Assembly: GCF_003544915.1 (NCBI RefSeq)
Contig: NZ_CP032097.1
Span: 2,728,001-2,792,000, forward strand
From: Arcobacter ellisii
GTDB taxonomy: Bacteria > Campylobacterota > Campylobacteria > Campylobacterales > Arcobacteraceae
DNA: 64,000 nucleotides
Reading direction: 5' to 3'
Positions 43,251 through 53,063 of this stretch are shown here, piece after piece; position 1 is the stretch's first letter, and the number at the start of each line of letters is the position of its first letter. The notes under the pieces were generated by a model. The model saw only the letters and a program-made list of their open reading frames with translations. It had not been told where the DNA came from and ran no database searches. The position numbers were made by a program, and so were the translations under genes.

Positions 43251-45220
43251 CACTCATCATCATTTGATTTTGTTGATGTGATTACTTTTGTATCTTTATT
43301 TGTTGATACTGTTTGTGTATGTTGTTTTGGTACTGATTTTTTAATTGGTGCTACATAAATCTCTTTTTGTGTATTTTTTAGATTCATATCTTTTGCTTTT
43401 ACTTCATTTTTACCATTAAACTCTTTTTCATCTGCATGAGTTACAACTAATTTTGCTATTTGGTCTGTTATTACTGCTACATCATGTGTTTGACTTGCCA
43501 CCATTGCATTTTGTTGTGTTTGTTGGTCTAATTGATTTACTGCATCATTTATTTGTTCAATTCCTAGTAATTGTTCTTTTGAAGCGTTTTGAATATCTGA
43601 AATTAAATTTATAGTTTGAGAAATATTTTCATTTAATTGTTTATATCCATCTATCATATGATCAGCTATCTCTTTTCCATGATTTGCTTTTGAAGTTGCA
43701 TTTTCTACTATTGTTTTTATCTCTTTTGCTGCTTCTGCTGAACGAGATGCTAAGTTTCTTACTTCTTGTGCAACAACTGCAAATCCTTTTCCTGCTTCTC
43801 CAGCAGTTGCAGCTTCAACTGCTGCATTTAAAGAAAGAATATTTGTTTGGAATGCTATTTGGTCAATTACAGTAATTGCTTCATTGATTAAGTTAACTTG
43901 ATTATTGATTTCATCCATTGCTTGAGTTGTTTGATTTGCTAATTTTTCACCTTGGTTAGCTGAGTTTGTTACTTCAGTTGAAAGTTTAGCCATTTTTGCA
44001 ATATTCTCTGTATTATTTCTTACATTAGAAGTTATTTGTTCTATTGCTGCTGCTGTTTCTTCTAAAGAGGCTGCTGCTTCATTTGAGCTTTGGTTTAATT
44101 TATCTACATTTACAAGTAAAATATCCGAGCTTGCATCTAAAGTCAATCCATTTGTTTTATTATCTATTAGCATTTGAGTAATTGAAGTTTGTAGAGTATT
44201 AATACCTACAACTAATCTTTCAAACACTCCACCTTTTTCATCATTTGGATGCATTCTTAATGCTTTTCTATAATCTAATCTTGCATACTCTTCTAAGATT
44301 ACATCAACCTCTTCAAATCGTTTTCTTGTACTTTCAATCATTTTATTTACATTGTTTTTAAACTCTTCTAATGAAGTATTTGACGTTGATTTTTCAATAA
44401 ATTGTCCATACCAACCATTATTTACTCTACTCATTACTACTTTTGCATCATCAATTAATAAGTTATCTTGGTTGATTGTTTTTTCAATTTGTTTGATATT
44501 ATCATTAACAAATTTTGCCATTTCACCAAACTCATCTTTTGCTGTATCATCTAATAAAGAGATTTGATTTGAACTTCTATTTAAGTATGAGAAGAACGAT
44601 ATTAATCCTGATTTGAAGTTGTCTAAAGAGTTAGCAACTATTTTAGAAATAAATAAAGAGATTAAAATAAAAATAAGAATTGCTACAATTGCTACAATAC
44701 TTAAAATTGTATTTAAAGACTCATAAGCTGCGATTCTTGACTCAATTGCAGTATTATTTATCTCTTTAATTTTACTCTCTAAAACTCCTCCAACTTTTAC
44801 CATATTTGCTATGATCTCTTTTAATTCAGGTGTTTCTTGTGGGTCTTTAGTAAATTTTGATGAATAACTTTCAAAACCTGAAATATATTGTTTTGAAGAG
44901 TCAAGAATCTCATCACATATGATTTTATTTTTTTCAATTACTAATATACTTTTTAATGTTGTTACTTCATTATCCAATGATTTAAAAGTATCTTTTACTT
45001 TTTGTGCTGTATCATCACTTGGATTTCTCATATATTGATAAACAGCTATTCTTCCTTTTAGAAGTTCTTGAATTAATACTTCAGTTTTAATTGCTATTTC
45101 ATTTCTTTTTTCTGCAAAATTACTTTTATTTACGTAAATTATTGCACAAATAATAACAATTGCTATAAACATTAAAGGAAACAATAGAAGTTTCATCTTT
45201 GTACTTAAATTCTTTAGCAT
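43238..45220 (-). CDS. Methyl-accepting chemotaxis protein with CheR/CheB-tether pentapeptide
   Basis: A 660-residue chemoreceptor: transmembrane helix 1 (about 10-30), a helical periplasmic sensor domain (about 32-172), transmembrane helix 2 (about 173-195), and a long linker with HAMP-like helices. The signalling hairpin has its conserved tip '[44 protein letters not shown]'. The last residues are DDEWESF, matching the xWxxF tether that recruits CheR and CheB. The ligand is unknown. It lies between cassette A and the sulfate transporter operon, both of which it faces or follows, so sensing of sulfur compounds is only a guess. Confidence 0.94.
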   Translation of the reverse strand: MLKNLSTKMKLLLFPLMFIAIVIICAIIYVNKSNFAEKRNEIAIKTEVLIQELLKGRIAVYQYMRNPSDDTAQKVKDTFKSLDNEVTTLKSILVIEKNKIICDEILDSSKQYISGFESYSSKFTKDPQETPELKEIIANMVKVGGVLESKIKEINNTAIESRIAAYESLNTILSIVAIVAILIFILISLFISKIVANSLDNFKSGLISFFSYLNRSSNQISLLDDTAKDEFGEMAKFVNDNIKQIEKTINQDNLLIDDAKVVMSRVNNGWYGQFIEKSTSNTSLEEFKNNVNKMIESTRKRFEEVDVILEEYARLDYRKALRMHPNDEKGGVFERLVVGINTLQTSITQMLIDNKTNGLTLDASSDILLVNVDKLNQSSNEAAASLEETAAAIEQITSNVRNNTENIAKMAKLSTEVTNSANQGEKLANQTTQAMDEINNQVNLINEAITVIDQIAFQTNILSLNAAVEAATAGEAGKGFAVVAQEVRNLASRSAEAAKEIKTIVENATSKANHGKEIADHMIDGYKQLNENISQTINLISDIQNASKEQLLGIEQINDAVNQLDQQTQQNAMVASQTHDVAVITDQIAKLVVTHADEKEFNGKNEVKAKDMNLKNTQKEIYVAPIKKSVPKQHTQTVSTNKDTKVITSTKSNDDEWESF

Positions 45221-45366
45221 AAGTTTTCCTTATTTACAAATTATTTCGTTATTATATTCTTTTATTAATTATAAGCTACATAATTCTTACATAATAAGGC
45301 TTATTCTTATTTGTTTTGTGTAGTTTAATTACATTTTTATATAAAAATAATTTTATTGTGTACAAC

Positions 45367-46428
45367 TTATATCCCTGCTCCATCTTCAAATGTTCTTAAT
45401 GCTCTTGGTCGGATTCCTACAATGTCACCTTTATTTATATTTTTTTCTTTAAATTCATAGTGAGAAATCTCAACCAATACTGTTTTTGTTTCATTTTCCA
45501 AATGTGTTAATTCTACTTTTACTTGTGAACCTGCAAGTTGGATATATCTTACTTTTGCTTGTAAAATTGCCTCTTTATCATTTACTGAAACTATCTCTAA
45601 TTCATGTGGTCTGATTAAAAATTTAGAGTTATTATCTTGATTTTCTAAAGATGAATCAATATTTAATCTTCCATCTTCCTCTCTTCCATGGAACAGGTTT
45701 ACATTTCCTAAAAAGTTAATTACAAACTCATTTGCTGGATTATGAAATACCTCTTCAGGAGTTCCAACTTGCTCTATTTTTCCTTTACTTATAACCACAA
45801 TTCTATCAGCAACTTCAAGTGCTTCTTCTTGGTCATGTGTTACTAAAACTGTTGTTATTTTCAACTCTTCTTGTAACTCTTTTAACCATTTTCTCAAATC
45901 TGCTCGCACTTTTGCATCTAAAGCACCAAATGGTTCATCAAGTAATAAAACTTTTGGCTCAACGGCTAAAGCCCTTGCTAATGCAACCCTTTGTCTTTGA
46001 CCTCCAGATAATTGCCAAGGAAATCTGTTTGCGAAACCATCAAGTTGAATAAGTTGTAAAAGTTTTGTAACTTTTTTATTTATCTCATCATTTGATAATC
46101 TCTCTTTTTTTGGTTTTACTCTAAGACCAAAAGCGATATTTTCAAAAACTGTCATGTGTTTGAAAAGTGCGTAATGTTGGAATACAAATCCAATATCCCT
46201 ATCACCTATATCTTTTTTAGAAACATCAATATTATTAAATAAAATCTCACCTTTATCTGTGTCATCTACTGTTTCAAGTCCTGCAATCATTCTTAGAAGT
46301 GTTGTTTTTCCACTCCCTGATGGTCCTAAAAGTGCTAAAAGTTCACCCTCAACTATTTCTAAATTTATATTATCAAGGGCTACAAAGTTTCCAAAATATT
46401 TTGTTAAGTTTTTTACTTCAATTTTCAT
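45367..46428 (-). CDS. cysA: Sulfate/thiosulfate ABC transporter ATPase
   Basis: The 353-residue ATPase subunit powers sulfate or thiosulfate uptake. Walker A is '[11 protein letters not shown]' (about 35-45), the ABC signature is '[15 protein letters not shown]', and Walker B is '[12 protein letters not shown]'. A C-terminal regulatory TOBE-like region follows ('[12 protein letters not shown]'). It is the last gene of the sbp-EAL-cysT-cysW-cysA operon, starting 16 nt after cysW. Confidence 0.95.
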   Translation of the reverse strand: MKIEVKNLTKYFGNFVALDNINLEIVEGELLALLGPSGSGKTTLLRMIAGLETVDDTDKGEILFNNIDVSKKDIGDRDIGFVFQHYALFKHMTVFENIAFGLRVKPKKERLSNDEINKKVTKLLQLIQLDGFANRFPWQLSGGQRQRVALARALAVEPKVLLLDEPFGALDAKVRADLRKWLKELQEELKITTVLVTHDQEEALEVADRIVVISKGKIEQVGTPEEVFHNPANEFVINFLGNVNLFHGREEDGRLNIDSSLENQDNNSKFLIRPHELEIVSVNDKEAILQAKVRYIQLAGSQVKVELTHLENETKTVLVEISHYEFKEKNINKGDIVGIRPRALRTFEDGAGI

Positions 46429-46443
46429 TTTATTATTCCTTGT

Positions 46444-47304
46444 CTATTCTTCTATTTTTAATTTTTCTAATTCTCTTTGAACTTTCCACTCTAAAATATA
46501 TTTTAAAACCAAAGTTAAAAGTGCAAGTATGGCTAAAAGTGTAGAAACTGCAAATGCAGCTACAAAGTTATATTCGTTATATAAAATCTCAACTTGTAAA
46601 GGCATAGTGTTTGTTACTCCTTGGATATGTCCAGAAACAACTGAAACTGCCCCAAATTCACCCATTGCTCTTGCATTACATAAAATAACTCCATATAGAA
46701 GTCCCCATTTTATATTAGGAAGTGTAACTTTCCAAAATGTTTGAAAACCACTAGCTCCTAAAAGAAGTGCAGCTTGTTCTTCATCGTTTCCTTGTTCTTG
46801 CATTAAAGGAATTAACTCTCTTGCCACAAAAGGAAAAGTTACAAATATAGTTGCTAACACAATTCCAGGAACTGCAAAAATAATTTGAACATCATTTGCG
46901 ATTAACCAAGAACCAAACCAACCTTGCGCTCCAAATAATAAAACATACACAAATCCCGAAATAACTGGACTTACAGCAAAAGGTAAATCAATTAAAGTGA
47001 TTAAAAAACTTTTTCCAAAAAACGAGTATTTAGCTATCGCCCAAGATGCACATACTCCAAAAACTAAATTCAAAGGAACAGCAATAACAGCTGTAATTAA
47101 AGTTAGTTTTATTGCTTGAAGAACATATTCATCATTAAAACTTTCAAAATAGGCTTCTACACCTTTTCTAAAAGCTTCTGCAAATATAGTAATCAAAGGA
47201 ACTACCAACATAATCATCAAAAAACTAACAGCAGTTCCAATTAATAAATATTTAACAACTTTTGATTCATCTAACGATGATTTTGAATTACTTCTTGTTT
47301 TCAT
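46444..47304 (-). CDS. cysW: Sulfate ABC transporter permease subunit
   Basis: A 286-residue inner-membrane permease with six transmembrane helices and the EAA-like loop 'EQAALLLGASGFQTFWKVTLPNIKWGLLYG'. It pairs with CysT to form the sulfate channel. The open frame extends to 47337, but the ATG at 47304 overlaps the cysT stop as ATGA and has GGAGG at the proper distance, so this start is preferred. Confidence 0.94.
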   Translation of the reverse strand: MKTRSNSKSSLDESKVVKYLLIGTAVSFLMIMLVVPLITIFAEAFRKGVEAYFESFNDEYVLQAIKLTLITAVIAVPLNLVFGVCASWAIAKYSFFGKSFLITLIDLPFAVSPVISGFVYVLLFGAQGWFGSWLIANDVQIIFAVPGIVLATIFVTFPFVARELIPLMQEQGNDEEQAALLLGASGFQTFWKVTLPNIKWGLLYGVILCNARAMGEFGAVSVVSGHIQGVTNTMPLQVEILYNEYNFVAAFAVSTLLAILALLTLVLKYILEWKVQRELEKLKIEE

Positions 47305-48155
47305 ATAGCCTCCATTCCTCTTCTTCTTGAACTCCATCTTTGAAGCATATTTATTAATAACAACATCACAAAAGAGATTACTAACATCACAACTGCAATT
47401 GCTGTTGCTCCTGCAAAATCGTATTGTTCAAGTTTTGTAATAATCAAAAGTGTACTAATCTCTGTTTTAAATGGCATATTTCCAGCAATAAAAACAACCG
47501 AACCATATTCACCTAAAGCTCTTGCAAATGACAAAGCAAATCCAGTTAAAAGTGCTGGAAAAATTGTAGGAAGTATCACTTTATAAAAGGTTTGCCATCT
47601 ACTCGCTCCCAAAGATGCACTAGCTTCCTCTTGTTCTATTTGAATCTCTTCAAGTGCTGGTTGAATTGTTCGCACCACAAAAGGAAGTCCTATAAAAATC
47701 AAAGCAATAGTAATTCCAATAGGAGTAAACACAACTTTAATTCCTAGTGGTTCTAAATATTGTCCAAACCAACCTTGTGACGAATATAGAGTTGTAAGAG
47801 CAATTCCTGAAACTGCTGTTGGAAGTGCAAATGGTAAATCAACAATTGCATCAAAAATTCTTTTTCCAAAAAACTCATATCTAACCAAACACCAAGCAAC
47901 GATAAGTCCAAAAAAAGTATTTACAAGTGCAGCAATTAGTGAAGTAACAAATGTTAGTTTATAACTTGCAACTACTCTAGCTTCTGTTGTTGCGTTTATA
48001 AATGCCTCCCAACCTAAACTAAAAGCCTCTGTAAAAAGTGCTATTAAAGGAATGATAACTATGATACTAAGATAAAACACAGTATATCCCATAGTTAATC
48101 CAAACCCTGGTATTGGTGATTTTGGTCTTTTTAATACTCCAAAATTCAATCTCAT
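47301..48155 (-). CDS. cysT: Sulfate ABC transporter permease subunit
   Basis: A 284-residue inner-membrane permease: 'VLPGFGLTMGYTVFYLSIIVIIPLIALF'-like first helix, six membrane segments, and the EAA loop 'EQEEASASLGASRWQTFYKVILPTIFPALLTG'. It is translationally coupled to cysW (ATGA overlap). It starts 12 nt after the EAL-domain gene, which interrupts the usual sbp-cysT order. Confidence 0.94.
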   Translation of the reverse strand: MRLNFGVLKRPKSPIPGFGLTMGYTVFYLSIIVIIPLIALFTEAFSLGWEAFINATTEARVVASYKLTFVTSLIAALVNTFFGLIVAWCLVRYEFFGKRIFDAIVDLPFALPTAVSGIALTTLYSSQGWFGQYLEPLGIKVVFTPIGITIALIFIGLPFVVRTIQPALEEIQIEQEEASASLGASRWQTFYKVILPTIFPALLTGFALSFARALGEYGSVVFIAGNMPFKTEISTLLIITKLEQYDFAGATAIAVVMLVISFVMLLLINMLQRWSSRRRGMEAI

Positions 48156-48167
48156 TTTAAAACTCCC

Positions 48168-49406
48168 TTATTTTAATTCTTTAACATTTTTTGGCTCATC
48201 AAACCAATATCCTTGAAAATAATCTATCTCCAACTCTTTACAAGTTTCATAAATCTCTTTTGAAGAGACAAACTCTGCAACAGTTTTTATTCCTATTTTC
48301 TTAGCAAAAAAAACTATTGCTTCAACAACTGCTTTTGCTGATTTTGTTTTGTTTATATCTTGAATAATAGAACCATCAAGTTTTATGAAATCTGCTTGTA
48401 ATCTAACTAAATATGAGAAGTTAGAATAACCTGTTCCAAAATCATCTATTGCTATTTTTACCCCAAGATTTTTGACAATTTTTATAAAAGAGATAACCTC
48501 TTCAATATTATCAATACCTTCACTCTCTGTAATTTCTATTGTTAAAGAATGTCCTATATCAAACTCATAAATTTTCTGTATCAGAAAATCTACAACATCT
48601 TTTTCCAAAATATCACTAATTGAGAGATTTATACTAAACTCTATATTTTTATTTTCAAAATATTCAAAAGATTTTTGAATTACTTTTTTTGTAATTTCAC
48701 TATATAAATTGATTTTTTTTGCTCTATTTATAAAAAAATATGGACTTATTACTTCACCTTTTGAGTTTTTCATACGAACTAAGATCTCATATTTTTTTTC
48801 AAATTGATTGCTTATTAACTGTGCAAAAATTTCAAATTTATCTTTTCTTACTGCTTCTATTATTTGCCCTTCCCAATACAAATCTTGTTCTATTGATAAA
48901 GAATTTGGATGACAAATATGGTGTTGTTCAGCATCGTAAATCACTAGATTATGTTTTACTACTTTTGTTTGTTTTAAAGCAAACTCAGCAGTAAACAAAA
49001 GTTCAGGATAATTTATAGCAACACCAACTCTCAAAGGTATATAAACTTTAAATCCATCAACTTCAATAGGTGAATAACCAAAATACCAAATAATTGATTT
49101 TATAGTTTGGATAAACCTATCTTTTGAAATATCTTCACTTGAAGCAGACGCAAAAATGTCTGCTCCTAAATAATAGATTTTGCTATTTAAAAATCTATTT
49201 TCTAATCTTAAAGAGATTATTTTTAATACTTTTTCTCCAAAATCGTATCCATAATAGTGATTAATATTTCCAAAACCATTAACATCAAAAATAGCTACTT
49301 TATTAAATTTATTTTTTTTGTTATCTTCTAAAAACTCTTTTCTATTTGGAAGATTAATCTCAAACTCTTTATTATCTGTAAATTGCGTCAAATGTTCCAC
49401 CATCAT
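48168..49406 (-). CDS. Degenerate GGDEF-EAL domain protein in the sulfate transport operon
   Basis: About 412 residues without a signal peptide or membrane segment. The N-terminal GGDEF domain ('[12 protein letters not shown]', '[24 protein letters not shown]') has 'LGADIFA' in place of GGDEF, so it should not make c-di-GMP. The EAL domain keeps most catalytic residues: 'EILVRM' for EAL, 'INLSISD', 'IEITESEG', 'IDDFGTGYS', 'FIKLDG' and 'FQGYW'; the AEGVE segment reads AEFVS. It may be a c-di-GMP phosphodiesterase or a binding protein. The start is uncertain: the frame opens at 49451, and ATGs at 49406 and 49403 lie inside the sbp 3' end without a clear Shine-Dalgarno. Confidence 0.82.
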   Translation of the reverse strand: MMVEHLTQFTDNKEFEINLPNRKEFLEDNKKNKFNKVAIFDVNGFGNINHYYGYDFGEKVLKIISLRLENRFLNSKIYYLGADIFASASSEDISKDRFIQTIKSIIWYFGYSPIEVDGFKVYIPLRVGVAINYPELLFTAEFALKQTKVVKHNLVIYDAEQHHICHPNSLSIEQDLYWEGQIIEAVRKDKFEIFAQLISNQFEKKYEILVRMKNSKGEVISPYFFINRAKKINLYSEITKKVIQKSFEYFENKNIEFSINLSISDILEKDVVDFLIQKIYEFDIGHSLTIEITESEGIDNIEEVISFIKIVKNLGVKIAIDDFGTGYSNFSYLVRLQADFIKLDGSIIQDINKTKSAKAVVEAIVFFAKKIGIKTVAEFVSSKEIYETCKELEIDYFQGYWFDEPKNVKELK

Positions 49407-50457
49407 CAAAATGTGTTTTTTGTGCTGTTTTCCAATCCACAAAAACATCATTGATTTTTAAAAGTTCAAGTTTTGGAAATCTTGCTATATCTTCTTTATC
49501 TGCAAATTCTGGTTTATATGGTCTATAATAGTTTTTAGCTGCTAATTTTTGACCTGAAGGTGAATATAAATATTCTAAATAAGCCTTAGATACTTCATAA
49601 GTTCCATTCTTTTTAGCATTTTCATCCACAACAGTTACAGGAGGTTCTGCCAAAATTGATACAGTTGGAACAACTATTTCAAACTCACCAACACCTAACT
49701 CATTTATAGATAAAAAAGCTTCATTTTCCCAAGCAAGTAAAACATCTCCAATTTGTCTTTGAACAAAAGTATTTGTAGCTCCTCTTGCACCTGAATCAAG
49801 AACAGGAACATTTTTATAAACTTTTTTTACAAATTCAATTGCTTTTTTATCAGCCTCTTTAAACTTTTCAGAGTTTCTATCTACTTTAGTAATATCTCCT
49901 AACTCTTGTTTTATTGCATAAGCATAAGCTGCTAGATAGTTCCATCTTGCACCTCCTGATGTTTTTGGATTTGGAGTAATAACTTCAACACCCTCTTTTA
50001 CTAAATCATTCCAATCTTTTATACCTTTTGGATTTCCCTTTCTTACTAAAAATACAATAGTTGAAGTATAAGGAGATGAATTGTTTTCAAGTCTTGTTTG
50101 CCAATCTTGTGGAAATAATTTTGTACTTTGTGAAATTTTGTCAATATCATAAGCTAAAGCCAAAGTAACTACATCTGCTTTTAATCCATCAATCACAGCT
50201 CGTGCTTGTTTTCCAGCTCCTCCATGTGACTGTTTTATAATTATCTCTTGTCCTGTTTTTTCTTTCCAATATTTTGCAAAATCTTTGTTATATTGAGAAT
50301 ATAACTCCCTTGTTGGGTCATAAGAAACATTTAATATCTCTAATTTATTTTTTGCTGCTTCAGCTTTATAATCATAATTATCATTTGCAATCGCAAATGC
50401 AGGAATTAATAGACCTGCTAAAACTAATTTTTTAATATCTTTTACTACTTTTTTCAT
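49372..50457 (-). CDS. sbp: Periplasmic sulfate-binding protein
   Basis: A 361-residue solute-binding protein of the sulfate ABC transporter. The signal peptide is '[17 protein letters not shown]' with cleavage near residue 25. Family motifs include '[15 protein letters not shown]', '[31 protein letters not shown]', '[20 protein letters not shown]' and the C-terminal '[16 protein letters not shown]'. It is the first gene of the transporter operon. Thiosulfate-binding CysP is similar, so thiosulfate uptake is also possible. Confidence 0.94.
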   Translation of the reverse strand: MKKVVKDIKKLVLAGLLIPAFAIANDNYDYKAEAAKNKLEILNVSYDPTRELYSQYNKDFAKYWKEKTGQEIIIKQSHGGAGKQARAVIDGLKADVVTLALAYDIDKISQSTKLFPQDWQTRLENNSSPYTSTIVFLVRKGNPKGIKDWNDLVKEGVEVITPNPKTSGGARWNYLAAYAYAIKQELGDITKVDRNSEKFKEADKKAIEFVKKVYKNVPVLDSGARGATNTFVQRQIGDVLLAWENEAFLSINELGVGEFEIVVPTVSILAEPPVTVVDENAKKNGTYEVSKAYLEYLYSPSGQKLAAKNYYRPYKPEFADKEDIARFPKLELLKINDVFVDWKTAQKTHFDDGGTFDAIYR

Positions 50458-50487
50458 TTTAAATTTCCTCTGTTTTAATTAACATAC

Positions 50488-50501
50488 ACTAAATGTGTGA
50501 A
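50488..50501. promoter_or_regulatory. Rrf2-type box 1, upstream of sbp
   Basis: ACTAAATGTGTGAA on the plus strand, 31 bp upstream of the sbp start. It is the weakest copy of a 14-bp motif repeated at 50597 and 51116, differing at two positions from the best copy. Confidence 0.45.
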
Positions 50502-50596
50502 CTATTAAAGATTTTTAAAAAATCTCACCTTATTTTGATAAAAAAATTTTCATACACATATCACACATCATAATTATCTCCTTCTATATAATATAC

Positions 50597-50610
50597 ATTA
50601 AATTGGTGAA
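50597..50610. promoter_or_regulatory. Rrf2-type box 2, upstream of sbp
   Basis: ATTAAATTGGTGAA is identical in 13 of 14 positions to the copy in front of the Rrf2 gene (51116). It lies in the sbp-rrf2 gap, far upstream of sbp and just past the rrf2 stop. Confidence 0.5.
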
Positions 50611-50644
50611 TATTAAAAATCAAAAAAAAATATAGGTGTTTTGA

Positions 50645-51106
50645 TTAGATTCCTAATCCACCTACAAATTCTTCTTTAAAAATATCCTCTTTTTTTATTG
50701 GTTCTTGCATCAAACAAGAAGCAATTGTTGTTTTATCCAAAATTTGTGCAGTCAAATTTCTTATATTTAAAAAGACTCTTCTAAAATAACATTTACTCTC
50801 TTGAGAGCAAGGCTCATAATTAGAAACTGATACACAAGAAATCATTGCTATCATTCCCTCAAAATGCCTAATAACTTCACCTAAAGTTATTTCATTTGAA
50901 GCTTTTGCTAAAACATATCCACCATAACGACCAGGAATACTACTAACCCAACCTGCTTTATTCATCTCAAGCATTATGTTTTCTAAAAATCTTCTTGGAA
51001 CATCTGTACTTTCAGATAACTCTCTAATTGAAATAGAACTATTTTTTTGTTCTGCAATTGCAAATAAAGCTCTTAATGCATAATCAGTTTTTTTTGATAC
51101 TTTCAT
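50645..51106 (-). CDS. Rrf2 family regulator with Fe-S cysteines, next to sulfate transport genes
   Basis: A 153-residue Rrf2 protein: 'KKTDYALRALFAIAEQ', 'IRELSESTDVPRRFLENIMLEMNKAGWVSSIPGRYGGYVLAKASNEITLGEVI'. Three cysteines, C91, C100 and C106 (C-x8-C-x5-C), are placed like the cluster ligands of IscR/NsrR. It could sense iron-sulfur status, redox or sulfur supply. It is upstream of sbp on the same strand, and a 14-bp motif recurs in front of itself and of sbp, consistent with autoregulation plus control of sulfate uptake. It differs from the Cys-free Rrf2 at 26419. Confidence 0.9.
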   Translation of the reverse strand: MKVSKKTDYALRALFAIAEQKNSSISIRELSESTDVPRRFLENIMLEMNKAGWVSSIPGRYGGYVLAKASNEITLGEVIRHFEGMIAMISCVSVSNYEPCSQESKCYFRRVFLNIRNLTAQILDKTTIASCLMQEPIKKEDIFKEEFVGGLGI

Positions 51107-51115
51107 TTATCACCT

Positions 51116-51129
51116 ACTAAATTGGTGAA
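51116..51129. promoter_or_regulatory. Rrf2-type box 3, upstream of the Rrf2 gene
   Basis: ACTAAATTGGTGAA starts 10 bp before the Rrf2 ATG. The surrounding CACC-N9-GGTG (51111-51127) is a small inverted repeat, suggesting a dyad operator that overlaps the Rrf2 ribosome-binding region. Confidence 0.55.
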
Positions 51130-51187
51130 ATTATAATTTATTTTTTTTAACTTGTCAATAGCTATTTAAAAAAATAGAAAAATTGGC

Positions 51188-52120
51188 TTAGCCAATTCTT
51201 GCTATTCTAAATGTAACTGCATGTTCATAAATAAGTGAGTTGCTGTAAAAACAAGTAATCATTCCATTACAAGGAGCTAAAAATTGGTGAATTATATTAC
51301 CTTCTAAAGAGTCAACTATTTCCCCTATTATTTGGTCTTTTGATACATAATTCCCAGCTAATTCTTTTGGTATAAAAATTCCACTTTTTGGTGATTTTAC
51401 TATACTTATTGTATTTCTATCCATTATTGTTGATTCATAACCATTGAAGATATGATAATTAATGATTTTACTTTTGTCCATAAATCTAATAATTGCTTGA
51501 TTTATTTGGCTTGCTATTTTTTTATCCACTTGATTATCACTTGGACAAATAACAGAAAATGCTTTTGTTCCCCAAAGTTGCCAGTTATATTGTAAAGTTA
51601 CAGTATCTATTGATTTCATAGTTCTATGATGAATTAGTTTAAAACCAAATCTTTTTGCGGCTAATAAATCTTCATATCCACTTTTATAAAGTTTTATATA
51701 TGGTACACAAGTAGCTGGATCTGGACGTCTTTCTAGGATTATTCCATAATCATAACCATTTATTGCATCAAAAACTTTTTTTGCAATTCTTTGAGTTGTT
51801 TCACCAAATTCATATCCTGGAAACATCATATTTATATCAGTATTATCCAAAGGCCAAAATCTTTTCCCAATATTCAAAGCATAATGATTTATTGAAGGAA
51901 TAATTAAAATATCACCTTTTATTTTCTCTTCTTCAATTTTATTTTTAAAAAAATCAACCAATGATGAAGCACAATATAAAGGAAGTATAGAATCTCCTTC
52001 CATTGCACCAACAACAGCAACTCTTGGAGCTTTTGGATTTGAACCTTTAAATAAATATCCCTCAACTACTAAAGGAGCACGACTAAGTGATTCTATTTTT
52101 AAAATCTCAATTTTTTCCAC
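51188..52120 (-). CDS. AstE/AspA-like protein lacking zinc ligands, probable pseudoenzyme (cassette B)
   Basis: About 310 residues, similar in length and fold to its neighbour at 52107-53063. The zinc motif H-x-x-E of that neighbour reads M-E-G-D here ('VGAMEGDSIL'), the second His (DIHSS) is replaced in 'ILERRPD', the catalytic Glu region is 'FSVICPSDN', and the substrate Arg in 'DLNRAFPG' is Met ('DINMMFPG'). It therefore should not hydrolyse as AspA does and may serve as a regulatory or structural partner. I chose the GTG at 52120 (GGAG 6 nt upstream) over the TTG at 52132. It is the last gene of cassette B. Confidence 0.8.
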   Translation of the reverse strand: MEKIEILKIESLSRAPLVVEGYLFKGSNPKAPRVAVVGAMEGDSILPLYCASSLVDFFKNKIEEEKIKGDILIIPSINHYALNIGKRFWPLDNTDINMMFPGYEFGETTQRIAKKVFDAINGYDYGIILERRPDPATCVPYIKLYKSGYEDLLAAKRFGFKLIHHRTMKSIDTVTLQYNWQLWGTKAFSVICPSDNQVDKKIASQINQAIIRFMDKSKIINYHIFNGYESTIMDRNTISIVKSPKSGIFIPKELAGNYVSKDQIIGEIVDSLEGNIIHQFLAPCNGMITCFYSNSLIYEHAVTFRIARIG

Positions 52121-53063
52121 TTTTTTCTCCAAAAATTCTAGCTATTAAAGAACCTTCATAAACAACTGGATACTCTCTTAATGTAAATAAAATTCCATCA
52201 TTAGGAGCAAATAATGTAGATAATATTGTTCCACTTAATGGGTCAACAATATCTCCTATTTTATTCCCCTCTTTTATAATCGCACAATGGTCAAGAGCAG
52301 GAACAAAAAGTCCACTTCTTGGAGCATTTAGATAAAAAACATCTCCAATTTCTGAACTAAAAGGAACTCTTACATCAAAATTCTCTTCACACTCAATAAT
52401 TCTCTCTTTTTTCATAAGATTTAAAATACCTATTAAAAGTTGGTTTCCATACTCTTTTGTAAGTCTCATTCCAACACCCATTTCAACAACAAGTGTTTTT
52501 GTACCCATTGAGTTTAAAGTATGTGAAAAAGTAGCTTCTAAAACTGTTACCGCATCATGTATCCAAATAAAATCACAGTTTAACTCTTTTGCTAAAGGTA
52601 AAGTATCTTTTGAAAACTCTTTATTTATTCTAATTTGAGGAATCTCTCTTAAAAAAATATTACTTGAATGAATATCAATAGCTATATCACTTCCTCTTAC
52701 ATCATTTGCAAGGGCATGAACAACTTGACCAGGAAGAAACTCCTGTGCACTTCCTGGAAATGCCCTATTCAAATCAACATCATATAAAGGAAATCCTCTT
52801 GTAATTGTATCAACACCCAAAGAGTTAACAGCAGGGTATAAATCGACTATTCCCCTTAGTTTTTCACTATTTTTATTTAGCCAATCAGCTAAAAGATAAA
52901 TAACTAATTGTCCTTCTAATTCATCGCCATGAATACCACTAACAATTGAAATTCTTTTAGCTTTTTTGTTATCATTTATTTCTGTAGATTCAAATCTAGC
53001 TCTTTTTATAGCAAGTTTTTCACCAACAGGTAAATTTGATGTGAAGATTTCTTCTATTATCAT
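52107..53063 (-). CDS. Succinylglutamate desuccinylase/aspartoacylase family zinc hydrolase (cassette B)
   Basis: A 318-residue M14-fold zinc enzyme. The ligands are His45 and Glu48 in 'SGIHGDELEG' and His132 in 'IDIHSS', the catalytic base is probably Glu194 in 'LVVEMGVG', and the carboxylate-binding Arg is in 'VDLNRAFPG'. It should cleave an N-acyl amino acid or gamma-amide-type bond. The substrate is unknown. It overlaps the alpha-E gene by 1 nt and the pseudoenzyme gene by 14 nt, so the three are coupled. Confidence 0.9.
   Translation of the reverse strand: MIIEEIFTSNLPVGEKLAIKRARFESTEINDNKKAKRISIVSGIHGDELEGQLVIYLLADWLNKNSEKLRGIVDLYPAVNSLGVDTITRGFPLYDVDLNRAFPGSAQEFLPGQVVHALANDVRGSDIAIDIHSSNIFLREIPQIRINKEFSKDTLPLAKELNCDFIWIHDAVTVLEATFSHTLNSMGTKTLVVEMGVGMRLTKEYGNQLLIGILNLMKKERIIECEENFDVRVPFSSEIGDVFYLNAPRSGLFVPALDHCAIIKEGNKIGDIVDPLSGTILSTLFAPNDGILFTLREYPVVYEGSLIARIFGEKSGKN

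Noticed and set aside
46299-46544. Plus-strand open frames across cysA/cysW
   Set aside because: They are antisense to conserved ABC transporter motifs and lack start signals.
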